Shown here in pieces: positions 24,526-32,847 of a DNA stretch of 64,000 nt. Both the position numbers and the translations under genes were made by a program. The notes under the pieces were generated by a model, which was not told the origin of the DNA, did no database searches, and saw only the letters and a list, made by a program, of their open reading frames with translations. Each line of letters starts with the position of its first letter. The stretch's first letter is position 1. Location of the stretch: NCBI GenBank assembly GCA_963828825.1, contig CAWHGF010000004.1, positions 496,001-560,000 on the forward strand, written 5' to 3'. The stretch is from Bog-473 sp963828825. GTDB taxonomy: Bacteria; Actinomycetota; Acidimicrobiia; Acidimicrobiales; RAAP-2.

Positions 24526-24531
24526 AGTCTA
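24526..24531 (-). promoter_or_regulatory. -10 element, leaderless promoter
   Basis: TAGACT on the minus strand ends 8 nt before the GTG at 24517. The -35 region coincides with palindromic site 4. Confidence 0.5.
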
Positions 24532-24541
24532 CGGTGACCGC

Positions 24542-24555
24542 TGACGCCGGTGTCA
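24542..24555. promoter_or_regulatory. Palindromic operator TGAC-N6-GTCA, site 4
   Basis: TGACGCCGGTGTCA (central CCGG) lies between divergent acyl-CoA dehydrogenase genes, at the -35 position of both. A plus-strand -10 CATGCT (24575-24580) lies 7 nt before the ATG at 24588. Confidence 0.65.
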
Positions 24556-24587
24556 CCCCGTGTGGCGCCTGTGCCATGCTGCGGCCG

Positions 24588-25766
24588 ATGGATCTGCACG
24601 CCACGGCCGAGCAGGAGTCGCTGCGGGCGTCCTTCCGGACATGGCTGCTGGAGCACCTGCCGTGGCCCTACGGCGAGGGCCTCCCACCGCGCTTCGACGA
24701 CCTGGCCGAGACGGTGGCCTTCGGGCGCCGCTGGCAGGGCGAGCTGGCGGCGGACGGCTGGGTCGGCCTGACCTGGCCCGAGGAGTACGGCGGCCGCGGC
24801 CTAGGGGCGCTCGAGAACTACGTGGTGATCGAGGAGCTGGCCCGGGCCCGGGCGCCCGAGCTGGTGGGCCGCATCGGGATCAACCTGGTCGGCCCCACCC
24901 TGCTGGCCCACGGGACACCCGAGCAGAAGGAGCGCTTCCTCTCCCGGATCCTCTCGGCGGAGGAGCTGTGGTGCCAGCTCTTCAGCGAGCCGGACGCCGG
25001 GAGCGACCTGGCCTCGCTCACGACCCGCGCCGTGCCGGTCGAGGGCGGGTACCGGGTCAGCGGCCGCAAGGTGTGGACCTCCTACGCCCAGTTCGCCGAC
25101 TGGGGCCTCTGCCTCACCCGGAGCGACCCCGCCGCGCCGAAGCGCCAGCTGGGCATCACGGCGCTCATCGTCGACATGCATGCCGAGGGCGTGGTGGTGC
25201 ACCCGCTGGTGCAGTCGACCGGGGAGGCCGAGTTCAACGAGGTCGAACTGGACGAGGTCTTCGTGCCGACCGGGCGGCGCGTCGGAGCCGAGGGCGAGGG
25301 GTGGGGCGTCGCCGGCTCCACGCTGGCCCACGAGCGCGGCATCAACCCGCGCCAGCTGGTGATCCACGCGCAACTCATTGACGAGCTGCTCCGCCTGGCC
25401 GAGGCCAACGGGAGCTTCGACGACTGGCGCCTGCGCCAGTCCCTGGCCCAGGCGGCCACCGAGGTGCGGCTCTTCCAGCTGCACAACTGGCGCTCGCTCA
25501 CCCGCCTCTCCAAGGGCGAGGCCCCCGGCCCCGAGGGCAGCGCCCTCAAGCTCTACTGGAGCGAGATGTCCAAGCGGCTGCACCAGACCGCGCTCGACGT
25601 GCTCGGCCCGGCCTCCCCGCTGTGGGAGGGGGCGGAGGGGAATCCGGCCGACGGCGCCTGGCAGCGTTCGTGGCTCTATTACCAGGCGTCGTCCATCTTC
25701 GCCGGGACCAACGAGATCCAACGGACCCTGGTGGGCGAGCGCGTCCTGGGGCTTCCGCGGGGTTGA
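24588..25766 (+). CDS. Acyl-CoA dehydrogenase, alpha-like partner
   Basis: A 392-residue acyl-CoA dehydrogenase: MDLHATAEQESLRASFRTWLLEHL, WCQLFSEPDAGSDLASLTTRA, GRKVWTSYAQFADWGLCLTRSD and C-terminal SIFAGTNEIQRTLVGERVLGLPRG. It is very like the protein at 19967. ATG 24588 is chosen because CATGCT lies 7 nt upstream and longer starts read through the divergent promoter. It probably forms a heteromer with the product of 23360. An enoyl-CoA hydratase and a CoA-transferase follow on the same strand, giving activation-oxidation-hydration in one cluster. Confidence 0.9.
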   Translation: MDLHATAEQESLRASFRTWLLEHLPWPYGEGLPPRFDDLAETVAFGRRWQGELAADGWVGLTWPEEYGGRGLGALENYVVIEELARARAPELVGRIGINLVGPTLLAHGTPEQKERFLSRILSAEELWCQLFSEPDAGSDLASLTTRAVPVEGGYRVSGRKVWTSYAQFADWGLCLTRSDPAAPKRQLGITALIVDMHAEGVVVHPLVQSTGEAEFNEVELDEVFVPTGRRVGAEGEGWGVAGSTLAHERGINPRQLVIHAQLIDELLRLAEANGSFDDWRLRQSLAQAATEVRLFQLHNWRSLTRLSKGEAPGPEGSALKLYWSEMSKRLHQTALDVLGPASPLWEGAEGNPADGAWQRSWLYYQASSIFAGTNEIQRTLVGERVLGLPRG

Positions 25767-25826
25767 GCGTCCCCGGGCCCGACCGGGCGGCGCGACAGGA
25801 TGGGCGACTCAGGGAGGATGGGTGAG

Positions 25827-26678
25827 ATGGCAGAGAACTTCGAGACGATCCGCTACGAGACCGATGGTGCCGTGGCCACCATCACCATGAACCGGCCGGA
25901 CCTCGCCAACGCGCAGAACTCCACCCTCATAGACGAGCTCGATGCCGCCTTCGACCTCGCCGACGCCGACGACGCGGTCCGGGTCGTGATCCTGGCCGGG
26001 GCCGGCAAGCACTTCTCCTCGGGCCACGACCTCAAGGCCCTGGTGAGCGGGGACGGATCCGACCCCTGGGTGGCCCGGCGCGACACCCCGGAGGGCAAGT
26101 TCGAGCACGAGAAGACGATGTACTACGACCGCTGCCTGCGCATCCACGACTTCCGCAAGCCGACCATCGCCGCCGTGCAGGGCAGCTGCGTGGCGGCGGG
26201 CCTCATGCTGGCCGCCATGTGCGACCTGATCGTCGCCGCCGACGACGCCGTGTTCTCCAACCCGGTCCTGCGCCTGACGGGGGCCGGCGTCGAGCTGCTG
26301 GTGGAGCCCTGGGAGCTGGGCATCCGCAAGGCGAAGGAATTCCTGCTCACCGGCGACACGATCGACGCCCAGGAGGCGTGGCGCCTGGGCCTGGTCAACC
26401 GGGTGGTCCCGCGGGCCGAGCTCGAGGCGCGGACGCGGGAGCTGGCCGACCGGGTGGCCCTCGTCCCACCGGTCACGGCGCAGACGGTCAAGGACACCAT
26501 CAACCAGACCGGGACGTTGATGGGCAAGCGAGACGCCCTCAAGTACCACTTCATGGCCCACCACTGGGTCCACAACTCGGCCACCGCGCTCAACGCGCTG
26601 GCGGCCCGCAAGGAGAAGGGCTCCATGCGCGAGGTCATGGCCGAGCGCGATCAGGGCCACCCGGAGCCGCGGGCATGA
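25827..26678 (+). CDS. Enoyl-CoA hydratase/isomerase family protein
   Basis: A 283-residue crotonase-fold protein: VATITMNRPDLANAQNSTLIDELDAAFDLAD, oxyanion-hole GKHFSSGHDLKAL and AVQGSCVAAGLMLAAMCDLIVAADDAVFSNPV. It adds water to trans-2-enoyl-CoA or isomerises it. ATG 25827 is chosen for its AGGGAGG site (25811-25817) at 9-nt spacing, over ATGs at 25800 and 25818. Its stop overlaps the start of the CoA-transferase gene (ATGA, 26675-26678). It probably acts after the upstream dehydrogenase pair. Confidence 0.88.
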   Translation: MAENFETIRYETDGAVATITMNRPDLANAQNSTLIDELDAAFDLADADDAVRVVILAGAGKHFSSGHDLKALVSGDGSDPWVARRDTPEGKFEHEKTMYYDRCLRIHDFRKPTIAAVQGSCVAAGLMLAAMCDLIVAADDAVFSNPVLRLTGAGVELLVEPWELGIRKAKEFLLTGDTIDAQEAWRLGLVNRVVPRAELEARTRELADRVALVPPVTAQTVKDTINQTGTLMGKRDALKYHFMAHHWVHNSATALNALAARKEKGSMREVMAERDQGHPEPRA

Positions 26679-27887
26679 GCGACCCGTTGCCCGGGCCGCT
26701 GGCGGGCATCCGCGTCGTCGATGTCGGCACGCGGATCTCCGCGCCGTTCTGCGCCGGGCTGCTGGGCGAGCTCGGCGCCGACGTGATCAAGGTCGAGCTG
26801 CCGGGCGAGGGCGACTTCATGCGCAGCATGGGCCCGTTCGTGCCGGTGGACGACGGGCCCGATTACTCGCTTGTCGTGGGCCGTCGAGGGCCGGGGCCGG
26901 CGCGGCGTCACCTGCGACCTGCGCACGCCCGAAGGCAAGGACCTCTTCATGCGGCTGGTGGCGACGGCGGACGTGCTGTGCGAGAACTTCCGGCCCGGCA
27001 CCATGGAGCGCTGGGGCCTGGGACCGGACGACCTGCCCGACGAGCTCGTCTACGTGCGCATCAGCGTCTTCGGGCAGACCGGCCCGTACGCCCCCCGCCC
27101 CGGGCTCGACCGGCTGGGCATCGCCTTCGGCGGCCTCCTCAACCTCACGGGCGACCCCGACCGCCCGCCCGTGCGCCCGGGCGTCACCGTCTCGGACTAC
27201 CTCACCGGCGCGTTCGCCGCCTTCGCCGCCGTGGCCGCGCTCTACGGACGCGACGAGGCGGGCCACGGCGGCGACGTGATCGACGCGCCGCTCTACGGCT
27301 CCATTCTGCGCATCCTCGAGTGGACGCTGGCCGGCTACGACCGGCTGGGCATCGTGCGCCAACGTGAGGGCAACCGGCTCTCGCACTCGGCTCCCCTCGA
27401 CAACTACCCGACGGCCGACGGCTTCTACGTCTGCATCGTCGCCGGCTCCGACGCCAACTTCCGTCGGCTGTGCCGGGCCATGGAGCGGCCCGACCTGGCC
27501 GAGGACGCCCGGTTCGCCACGCTGGCCGAGCGGGCGGCCCGGGGCGACGAGATCAACGGCATCGTGGCCGAGTGGACGTCGAGCCTCCCCGCCGAGGAGA
27601 TCACGGCGCGCTGCGTCGAGCACGACGTCCCGATCGGCACCGCCTACAGCGCCGCCGACATCTTCGCCGACCCGCACATGGCGGCCCGCGGTGACCTCGT
27701 GGCGGTCGACGACCCGGTCATCGGACCCGTCCGCCAGCAGGCACCGTTCCCACGCCTGGCCAAGAACCCCGCGCCCGTCCCCCGCGGCGCGCCGCGGCTG
27801 GGCGAGCACAACCGCGAGGTGTGGTGCGACCTCGTGGGCCTGAGCGACGACGAGCTGGCCGACCTGGGCGCCCGCGGCGTCGTGTGA
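26675..27887 (+). pseudogene. Class III (CaiB/BaiF) CoA-transferase, frameshifted
   Basis: From ATG 26675 the frame reads GPLAGIRVVDVGTRISAPF...LGADVIKVELPGEGDFMR...GPDYSL, the N-terminus of family III CoA-transferases. The continuation WAVEGRGRRGVTCDLRTPEGKDLF, the FRPGTMERWGLG catalytic region (Asp in LLVATADVLCENFRPG-type context), GDPDRPPVRPG and the rest to 27887 are one frame over. One extra base at about 26871-26873 (CTTGTCGTGG for CTTTCGTGG) accounts for it. The repaired protein is about 403 residues, normal for the family. It would move CoA between acids. Mutation or sequencing error. Confidence 0.85.
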
Positions 27888-27891
27888 CGCC

Positions 27892-27904
27892 GGCCGGTTC
27901 GGCC
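27892..27904. terminator. Small hairpin between convergent genes
   Basis: GGCCG-GTT-CGGCC forms a 5-bp stem in the 22-bp spacer between the convergent CoA-transferase and secreted-protein genes. There is no T-run, so it is only a weak bidirectional terminator candidate. Confidence 0.25.
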
Positions 27905-27909
27905 CGCCG

Positions 27910-29397
27910 CTAGCCCTGCGTGCTGACGATCCGCCCGAGGTAGCTGGCGCCGCCGAAGGTGAAGATCCCGCCGTCGGCCGCCGCCATCCAGTACCCGTTG
28001 GTGGCGTTGTCGGGCGCCATGCCGACGACCGGCGCCGCCAGGCTCATGCTGCCGGTGCTGCCGTCGAAGGGCGCCTGGCCGTAGCTGAAGATCCCGCCGT
28101 CGGACGCGACGAAGCGGTAGCCCGTGCCGTTCGGGGATGCCTCCATGCCGACGATCGGCTGGTTCAGGTGGATGCTGCCGGTGCTCCCGTAGAACGGTGC
28201 GTCGTAGCTGAAGATGCCGCCGTCGGACGCCACCTCCCAGTAGCCGCCGGTCGACGGATCGGCCGCGAGGCCGACGATGGGCTGGTTCAGCGGTCGGCCG
28301 CCCATTGAGCCGAGGAAGGCCGCATCGCCGAAGCTGAAGATGCCGCCGTCTGCGGCCACCGTCCAGTAGCCCCCGCCGTCCGGCGTGGAGGCGATGCCCA
28401 CGATCGGCTTGTTGAGCCGGAGCGAGCCCGTCGACCCGAAGAAGGCGGCGTCGCCGAAGCTGAAGATGCCGCCGTCGGCGCCGACCAGCCAGTAGCCCCT
28501 GCCGTCCGGGGTGGAGGCCATGCCCACGATGGGCGAGTTGAGTTGACCGCTGAGCGAGCCGTAGTTCTGGGCCGAGCCGAAGGCGGCCACCGTGCCGTTC
28601 GCCTCGACCTCCCAGTAGCCGCTTCCGTTGGGGGTCGGTGCGATGGCCACCGTCCGGGACCCGGACTGGACCGCGCTGGCGACCTGGCCCCAGCTCGTCG
28701 TGATGTCGGTGGGTGGCGCGCAGGAGCCGACGAAGAGGGCGGCGATGGAGCCGCCCGAGTACCCCGAAGACGAGAACGCCGCGCCCATGGAAAGGACCGG
28801 CGGGCCCGTGGGGCAGTTGGCGAACTGATGCAGGATGATGTCGCGGTGGCCCCAGCATCCGGAGGGGTCCGACAGGCTGCAGGCGGAGTTGCTGGTCGAC
28901 GAGCCGCTGTAGCCGTCGTCGTACATCCAGTAGTAGTCGGCCTCGAGCACCGAGCTCAGGCCGCCGGCCCAGATGGAGCCGCCGAAGGTGATGGGCGCGC
29001 CGCCCGTCACCGTGGACGGGAAGGCGGGGTCGGCCCCGGCGTTGGCGCCACTCTGCGCGTACGCGTCGAGCTGCGCGGTCACGTAGTTGATCGGAGGCAG
29101 GCCGCGGTCGGTGCGCTCGTCGTTCACCACCGTCAACACCTGCTGGTCGATCGGCAAGGCGGCCAGTGCCGACTCGGTGATGTTCATCGGGCCGATGCCC
29201 TCCTGGGCGCGCGCGTCGTTGATGGCGGTGAGCCAGTCGCTGCTGTCCGGCGCGATGTTCGACGGAGGATTGGCGGGCGGCAGGATCCCGGCCGCGGCTG
29301 CGGGTGTACTGCTCAGCCCTGCTGCGATCGAGCTCATGACCATGGCCCCGATGGGCAGTAGAAGTGTCGCGACACGACGACGGGCAGCCTGACGCAC
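27910..29397 (-). CDS. Secreted CAP-like protein with six GYW/DGGIF repeats
   Basis: A 495-residue protein. A signal peptide (RRRVATLLLPIGAMVMSSIAAG...AAAA, about 6-36) is followed by an N-terminal domain resembling CAP/SCP domains (LTVVNDERTDRGLPPI...WMYDDGYSG...GCWGHRDIILHQF, about 75-235). The C-terminal half (about 255-490) has six ~41-residue repeats GYW-V-ADGGIFSFGDAAF-GSTG-LNKPIVGMASTPDG, likely a beta-propeller or beta-sheet array. The repeat is characteristic of Acidimicrobiia exported proteins and is the best taxonomic marker here. GTG 29397 is preceded by GGGGGAGAG. Role: probably cell-surface binding or adhesion; not proven. Confidence 0.8.
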   Translation of the reverse strand: MRQAARRRVATLLLPIGAMVMSSIAAGLSSTPAAAAGILPPANPPSNIAPDSSDWLTAINDARAQEGIGPMNITESALAALPIDQQVLTVVNDERTDRGLPPINYVTAQLDAYAQSGANAGADPAFPSTVTGGAPITFGGSIWAGGLSSVLEADYYWMYDDGYSGSSTSNSACSLSDPSGCWGHRDIILHQFANCPTGPPVLSMGAAFSSSGYSGGSIAALFVGSCAPPTDITTSWGQVASAVQSGSRTVAIAPTPNGSGYWEVEANGTVAAFGSAQNYGSLSGQLNSPIVGMASTPDGRGYWLVGADGGIFSFGDAAFFGSTGSLRLNKPIVGIASTPDGGGYWTVAADGGIFSFGDAAFLGSMGGRPLNQPIVGLAADPSTGGYWEVASDGGIFSYDAPFYGSTGSIHLNQPIVGMEASPNGTGYRFVASDGGIFSYGQAPFDGSTGSMSLAAPVVGMAPDNATNGYWMAAADGGIFTFGGASYLGRIVSTQG

Positions 29398-29613
29398 GTT
29401 GTTCTCTCCCCCTCGGGACCGCTCTGTTGCCAGTGGTCAGTATCGGAAGGGAACCGCGCCGACATGAATGGTTCTTTTGGCGCCATGGAACGTGCGCGTG
29501 CTGTTCCAGCCTTCCGCGGCCGTGCCTGCACAGGGGTTGGGTGCGCGTTGGCCGGGCGTCGTGTTGTGCTGTCGTTGTCACCGCGGCGCACCCGCGCCAC
29601 CTCCCGGCGCGGA

Positions 29614-31113
29614 TCAGCCCGACGCGATGAGCCGCTCCAGCGCGCGCCGGTCGACCTTCTCACCGGCGGTGAGCGGCAGCGCACTCAGCACCACCATGTC
29701 CTCGGGGAGCTTGTAGCGGGCCAGGCGCTCGCCGGCGTAGGCGCGCAACGAGGCGAGTCCGGGGGTCGGGGTGTCGGCCCGGGGGACGACGACCGCCACG
29801 CCCACCTCCCCCATGACCGGATCGTTCCGGCTGACCACGGCCACCGCCGCCACGTCGGGATGGTCGGCCAACACGGCTTCGACCTCCATCGGGTAGACGT
29901 TGTAGCCACCGCGCACGTAGCGCTCGCGGCTGCGCCCGGCGAGATGCAGTCGGCCGCGCTCGTCGACCCACCCGAGGTCGCCCGTCCGCACGCTGCCGTC
30001 CGCGGTGAACACCTCCGCGTTGGCGCCGCTGTTGCGCCAGTAGCCCTCCATCACCGCCGATGACCCGAGGCACACCTCGCCGATCGCACCCGGCTCCACT
30101 GGTCCGCCCTCCGCGTCCAGGATGGCCAGGCGCACACCCGGCTGGGGGCGGCCGACGCTCTCCTCGGCGTCTTCGTCCGGATCGGTGAAGGCGGTGCCGC
30201 ACCCGATGCCCGCCTCGGTGCACGAGTAGCGGACAGCCAGCGGCGCGCCGATGCGCGCCCGCGCCTCACGGATCAGTGCGGGCGTCGCCGGACCTCCGCC
30301 CATGACGACGGCGCGCACGGACGAGAGGTCGGTGGTGTCGAAGGCGGGATCGCGCAGCATCAGCGCGATCTGGGTCGGCACGCCTCCGAGTGCCGCGATC
30401 TTGAGCTCGGCCACCATGCGCAACGCGTCGGACGCCTTCCACGGCTGTCGCGACAGGTGCTGGGTGCCGCCCTTCTTCAGGTTCCCGGCCAACTTCGTCG
30501 TCGGGCCGAGATGCGCCAGGGCCGAACCCGCCATCGCATGGCCGCCGCCGCCCCAGGCCTCGCCGACGTCGCACTCGGTGATGAAGCCGATCTGGCGCCC
30601 GCAGAACACCGCCCCCTTGGGCGTGCCCGTGGTGCCGGACGTGAACACGATGGCGATGGGCCGGTCCTCGTCGCTGACCAGCGGCGCCGGCCGGGCGCCA
30701 CGCTGGCGGAGCCCCTCCAGAACGGCCTCGGGGCTGATGGCCGGCTCCATGAGGACGCTCGGCACCCCCTCGGCGGCCTGGGTCGGCGCCAGCTCCTCCG
30801 TCGTGACGACGAGGCGCGGGTTGGCCGCCCGCAGGACGGCGGCCCGCTCGGCCTGCACCAGCTTCGGGTTGACCGCCGCGGTGACCGCGCCGAGCTTGGC
30901 GGCCGCGACGTAGGTGAGGAAGTGCTCCGGTGCGGTCGGGAGCAGGAGCCCCACGACGTCCCCCTCCCCCACCCCGAGCTCGGCCAACCCCACCGCGGCC
31001 TCGTCGGCCATGGTGTCGAACTGCGCGTAGCTGAGCGTCAGCCCCTCGTCGGTGACGAACGCGGGAGCCGGTCCGAAGCGACGGGCCGCCTCGGCCGCGG
31101 TCTCTGCGAGCAT
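29614..31113 (-). CDS. Fatty-acid/acyl-CoA ligase (AMP-forming)
   Basis: A 499-residue adenylate-forming ligase: VFTSGTTGTPKGAVFCGRQ, RYSCTEAGIGCGTA in place of the YGSTE motif, VRTGDLGWVDERGRLHLAGRSRERYVRGGYNVYPMEVEAV and the catalytic Lys near PLTAGEKVDRRAL. It makes acyl-CoA from an acid and ATP. ATG 31113 is 14 nt after the acyl-CoA dehydrogenase stop, and the two genes form a minus-strand operon beginning at palindromic site 5. The substrate is unknown. Confidence 0.9.
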   Translation of the reverse strand: MLAETAAEAARRFGPAPAFVTDEGLTLSYAQFDTMADEAAVGLAELGVGEGDVVGLLLPTAPEHFLTYVAAAKLGAVTAAVNPKLVQAERAAVLRAANPRLVVTTEELAPTQAAEGVPSVLMEPAISPEAVLEGLRQRGARPAPLVSDEDRPIAIVFTSGTTGTPKGAVFCGRQIGFITECDVGEAWGGGGHAMAGSALAHLGPTTKLAGNLKKGGTQHLSRQPWKASDALRMVAELKIAALGGVPTQIALMLRDPAFDTTDLSSVRAVVMGGGPATPALIREARARIGAPLAVRYSCTEAGIGCGTAFTDPDEDAEESVGRPQPGVRLAILDAEGGPVEPGAIGEVCLGSSAVMEGYWRNSGANAEVFTADGSVRTGDLGWVDERGRLHLAGRSRERYVRGGYNVYPMEVEAVLADHPDVAAVAVVSRNDPVMGEVGVAVVVPRADTPTPGLASLRAYAGERLARYKLPEDMVVLSALPLTAGEKVDRRALERLIASG

Positions 31114-31126
31114 GGGTGCCGGCCCC

Positions 31127-32386
31127 TCACCCCCGCGGCAGGCCGAGCACGCGCTCGGCCACGAGGTTGCGCTGGATCTCCGACGTGCCACCGGCGATGG
31201 TGCCGGCGAACGAGCGCAGGTACTGCAGGGCCCAGGCGCCGTCGTAGAAGGAGCCGTTCGCACTCTCGTCCACCCGGTCCGCCTCGAAATGGGCGAGGTC
31301 CCACTCGGTGAAGCGGTTGGGACCCGGACCGTCGAGGTCGAGGGCCTCGAGCCCCAGCGCCTCCTGCGCCAGCAGGCAGGCGCGCTGCTCGGCCTCGCTG
31401 GTGAACAGCTTGAGCACCATGTGCTCGGGCGGCATCTCGCCGCGGCTCGCCTTGGCGAAGCCGCGGTAGCCGAGGCAGCGCATGGCGGTCGTGTCGGTGG
31501 CCAGCCGGCCGATGGCCTCGGCCAGGCGGGGGTCGTCACCCAGCGTCCCGCCGCGACCGTCCGGGCGGCGGGCGAGGCGGACCAGTCCCCGCAGCGTCCG
31601 CTCCATCTTCGACACGTTCATGATCCAGAGCATCCCCCGCTCGTGGCGCAGCGATCCCTGGCTGACGGCCCACCCGTGGTTGCGCTCGCCGAGCAGGTTC
31701 TCCTCGGGCACCTCCACGTCGGTGAAGAAGACCTCGTTGAAGTCGGCGTGGTGCGGGTCGGTGAGCTCGGGCAGGGGCCGGCAGGTGACGCCGGGCGTGC
31801 GCATGTCGATGATGAGCACGCTGATGCCGCGGTGCTTCGGCGCCTCGGGGTCGGTGCGCACGTAACACATGCAGTAGTCGGCCTCGTGGGCTCCCGAGGT
31901 CCACACCTTCTGCCCGTTCACCACGAAGTGGCCGTCGCGCTGCTCGGCCCTGGTGCTCAACGAGGCGAGATCACTCCCCGCGTTGGGCTCGCTCATGCCC
32001 ACGCACCAGGTGATCTCGCCCTTCAGCGTCGGGATGACGAAGCGCTGCTTCTGGTCGTCGGTCCCGTACTCGACGATGGAGGCGGCACAGATGGAGATGC
32101 CCTGCGGGTTGAGCGAGCGCGGCGCCATGCGCTCGGTGATGACCTCGAAGTAGACCATCTGCTCTTCGGGCGTGGCGTTGCGGCCACCCAGCTCGGGTGG
32201 CCACCCCGGCACCAGGTAGCCCGCCTCGAACATCTCGCGTTGGAAGGTGCGGGCCCAGTCCGGGAGGTGCGCCGAAGAACGGCGGGACTGCTCGGCCACC
32301 GCCTCGGGCGAGGGCAGGTGCTCGTCCAGCCACGACTCGAATTGGTGGCGGAACTCGCTGAGCGTGTCGTCGGGGGCGAGGCGCAT
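31127..32386 (-). CDS. Acyl-CoA dehydrogenase
   Basis: A 419-residue acyl-CoA dehydrogenase of the alpha-like class: LSEFRHQFESWLDEHLPSPE, ITWCVGMSEPNAGSDLASLSTRA, NGQKVWTSGAHEADYCMCYVRTD and C-terminal GTIAGGTSEIQRNLVAERVLGLPRG. It is longer than the other alpha-like members by an insertion around the YRGFAKASRGEMPPEHMVLK region. ATG 32386 is used; a TTG at 32392 is possible. The start lies 10 bp from palindromic site 5, which overlaps the upstream TATGA segment. It forms an operon with the CoA ligase downstream. Confidence 0.9.
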   Translation of the reverse strand: MRLAPDDTLSEFRHQFESWLDEHLPSPEAVAEQSRRSSAHLPDWARTFQREMFEAGYLVPGWPPELGGRNATPEEQMVYFEVITERMAPRSLNPQGISICAASIVEYGTDDQKQRFVIPTLKGEITWCVGMSEPNAGSDLASLSTRAEQRDGHFVVNGQKVWTSGAHEADYCMCYVRTDPEAPKHRGISVLIIDMRTPGVTCRPLPELTDPHHADFNEVFFTDVEVPEENLLGERNHGWAVSQGSLRHERGMLWIMNVSKMERTLRGLVRLARRPDGRGGTLGDDPRLAEAIGRLATDTTAMRCLGYRGFAKASRGEMPPEHMVLKLFTSEAEQRACLLAQEALGLEALDLDGPGPNRFTEWDLAHFEADRVDESANGSFYDGAWALQYLRSFAGTIAGGTSEIQRNLVAERVLGLPRG

Positions 32387-32395
32387 GGCCAACTA

Positions 32396-32409
32396 TGACA
32401 CGGGCGTCA
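32396..32409. promoter_or_regulatory. Palindromic operator TGAC-N6-GTCA, site 5
   Basis: TGACACGGGCGTCA lies 10 bp before the start of the acyl-CoA dehydrogenase at 32386. Its last three bases form the stop codon of the upstream gene (32407-32409). Confidence 0.6.
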
Positions 32410-32817
32410 TTCGACGGGCGACTCTCCGTCGTCCTCCTCCGGCGGGCCCGCCGCGCCCTGCTTGTAGCCGCGCCGGGCGGACGGCAGCGCCTGAATGGCG
32501 AGCACGATCCCGAAGGCGGGCTCGGTGAGGAGGATCGAGCCGGAGATCTCGTCCCACGTGGCGCCGACCTCGGCGGCCAGCCGGGCGTGACGCTCCACGC
32601 CCCCGGGCTGTCGGGCGATCACCGTGCACACCATGCGGATCAGCTCGTGCGTCTTGCGGTCCGGCGCGCGCAGCGAGTCGATGGAGGCCATCCATGCGTT
32701 CTGCGCCTGCAGGACGCCGGGTGCCCACTCGTGCAGGAAGCGGTCTGACGGGAAGGGCCAGACATCCTCCTCGACGTTGACGTCGGACGGGTCGTCCGGT
32801 TCGGGGCCTGGGCTCAT
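32407..32817 (-). CDS. Carboxymuconolactone decarboxylase/AhpD-like protein
   Basis: A 136-residue helical protein: FLHEWAPGVLQAQNAWMASIDS, TVIARQPGGVERHARLAAEVGATWDEISGSILLTEPAFGIVLAIQALP matches the CMD/AhpD fold but lacks the CxxC pair of the peroxidase-reducing members. So it is not an alkylhydroperoxidase; the role may be decarboxylation or ligand binding. ATG 32817 lies 8 nt after a TACGAT element (leaderless). It sits between the double acyl-CoA dehydrogenase and the operon of 31127, on the same strand. Confidence 0.75.
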   Translation of the reverse strand: MSPGPEPDDPSDVNVEEDVWPFPSDRFLHEWAPGVLQAQNAWMASIDSLRAPDRKTHELIRMVCTVIARQPGGVERHARLAAEVGATWDEISGSILLTEPAFGIVLAIQALPSARRGYKQGAAGPPEEDDGESPVE

Positions 32818-32825
32818 GGCGCGTC

Positions 32826-32831
32826 ATCGTA
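32826..32831 (-). promoter_or_regulatory. -10 element, leaderless promoter
   Basis: TACGAT on the minus strand ends 8 nt before the ATG at 32817. Confidence 0.45.
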
Positions 32832-32847
32832 TCGACGCGGTGCCGGC

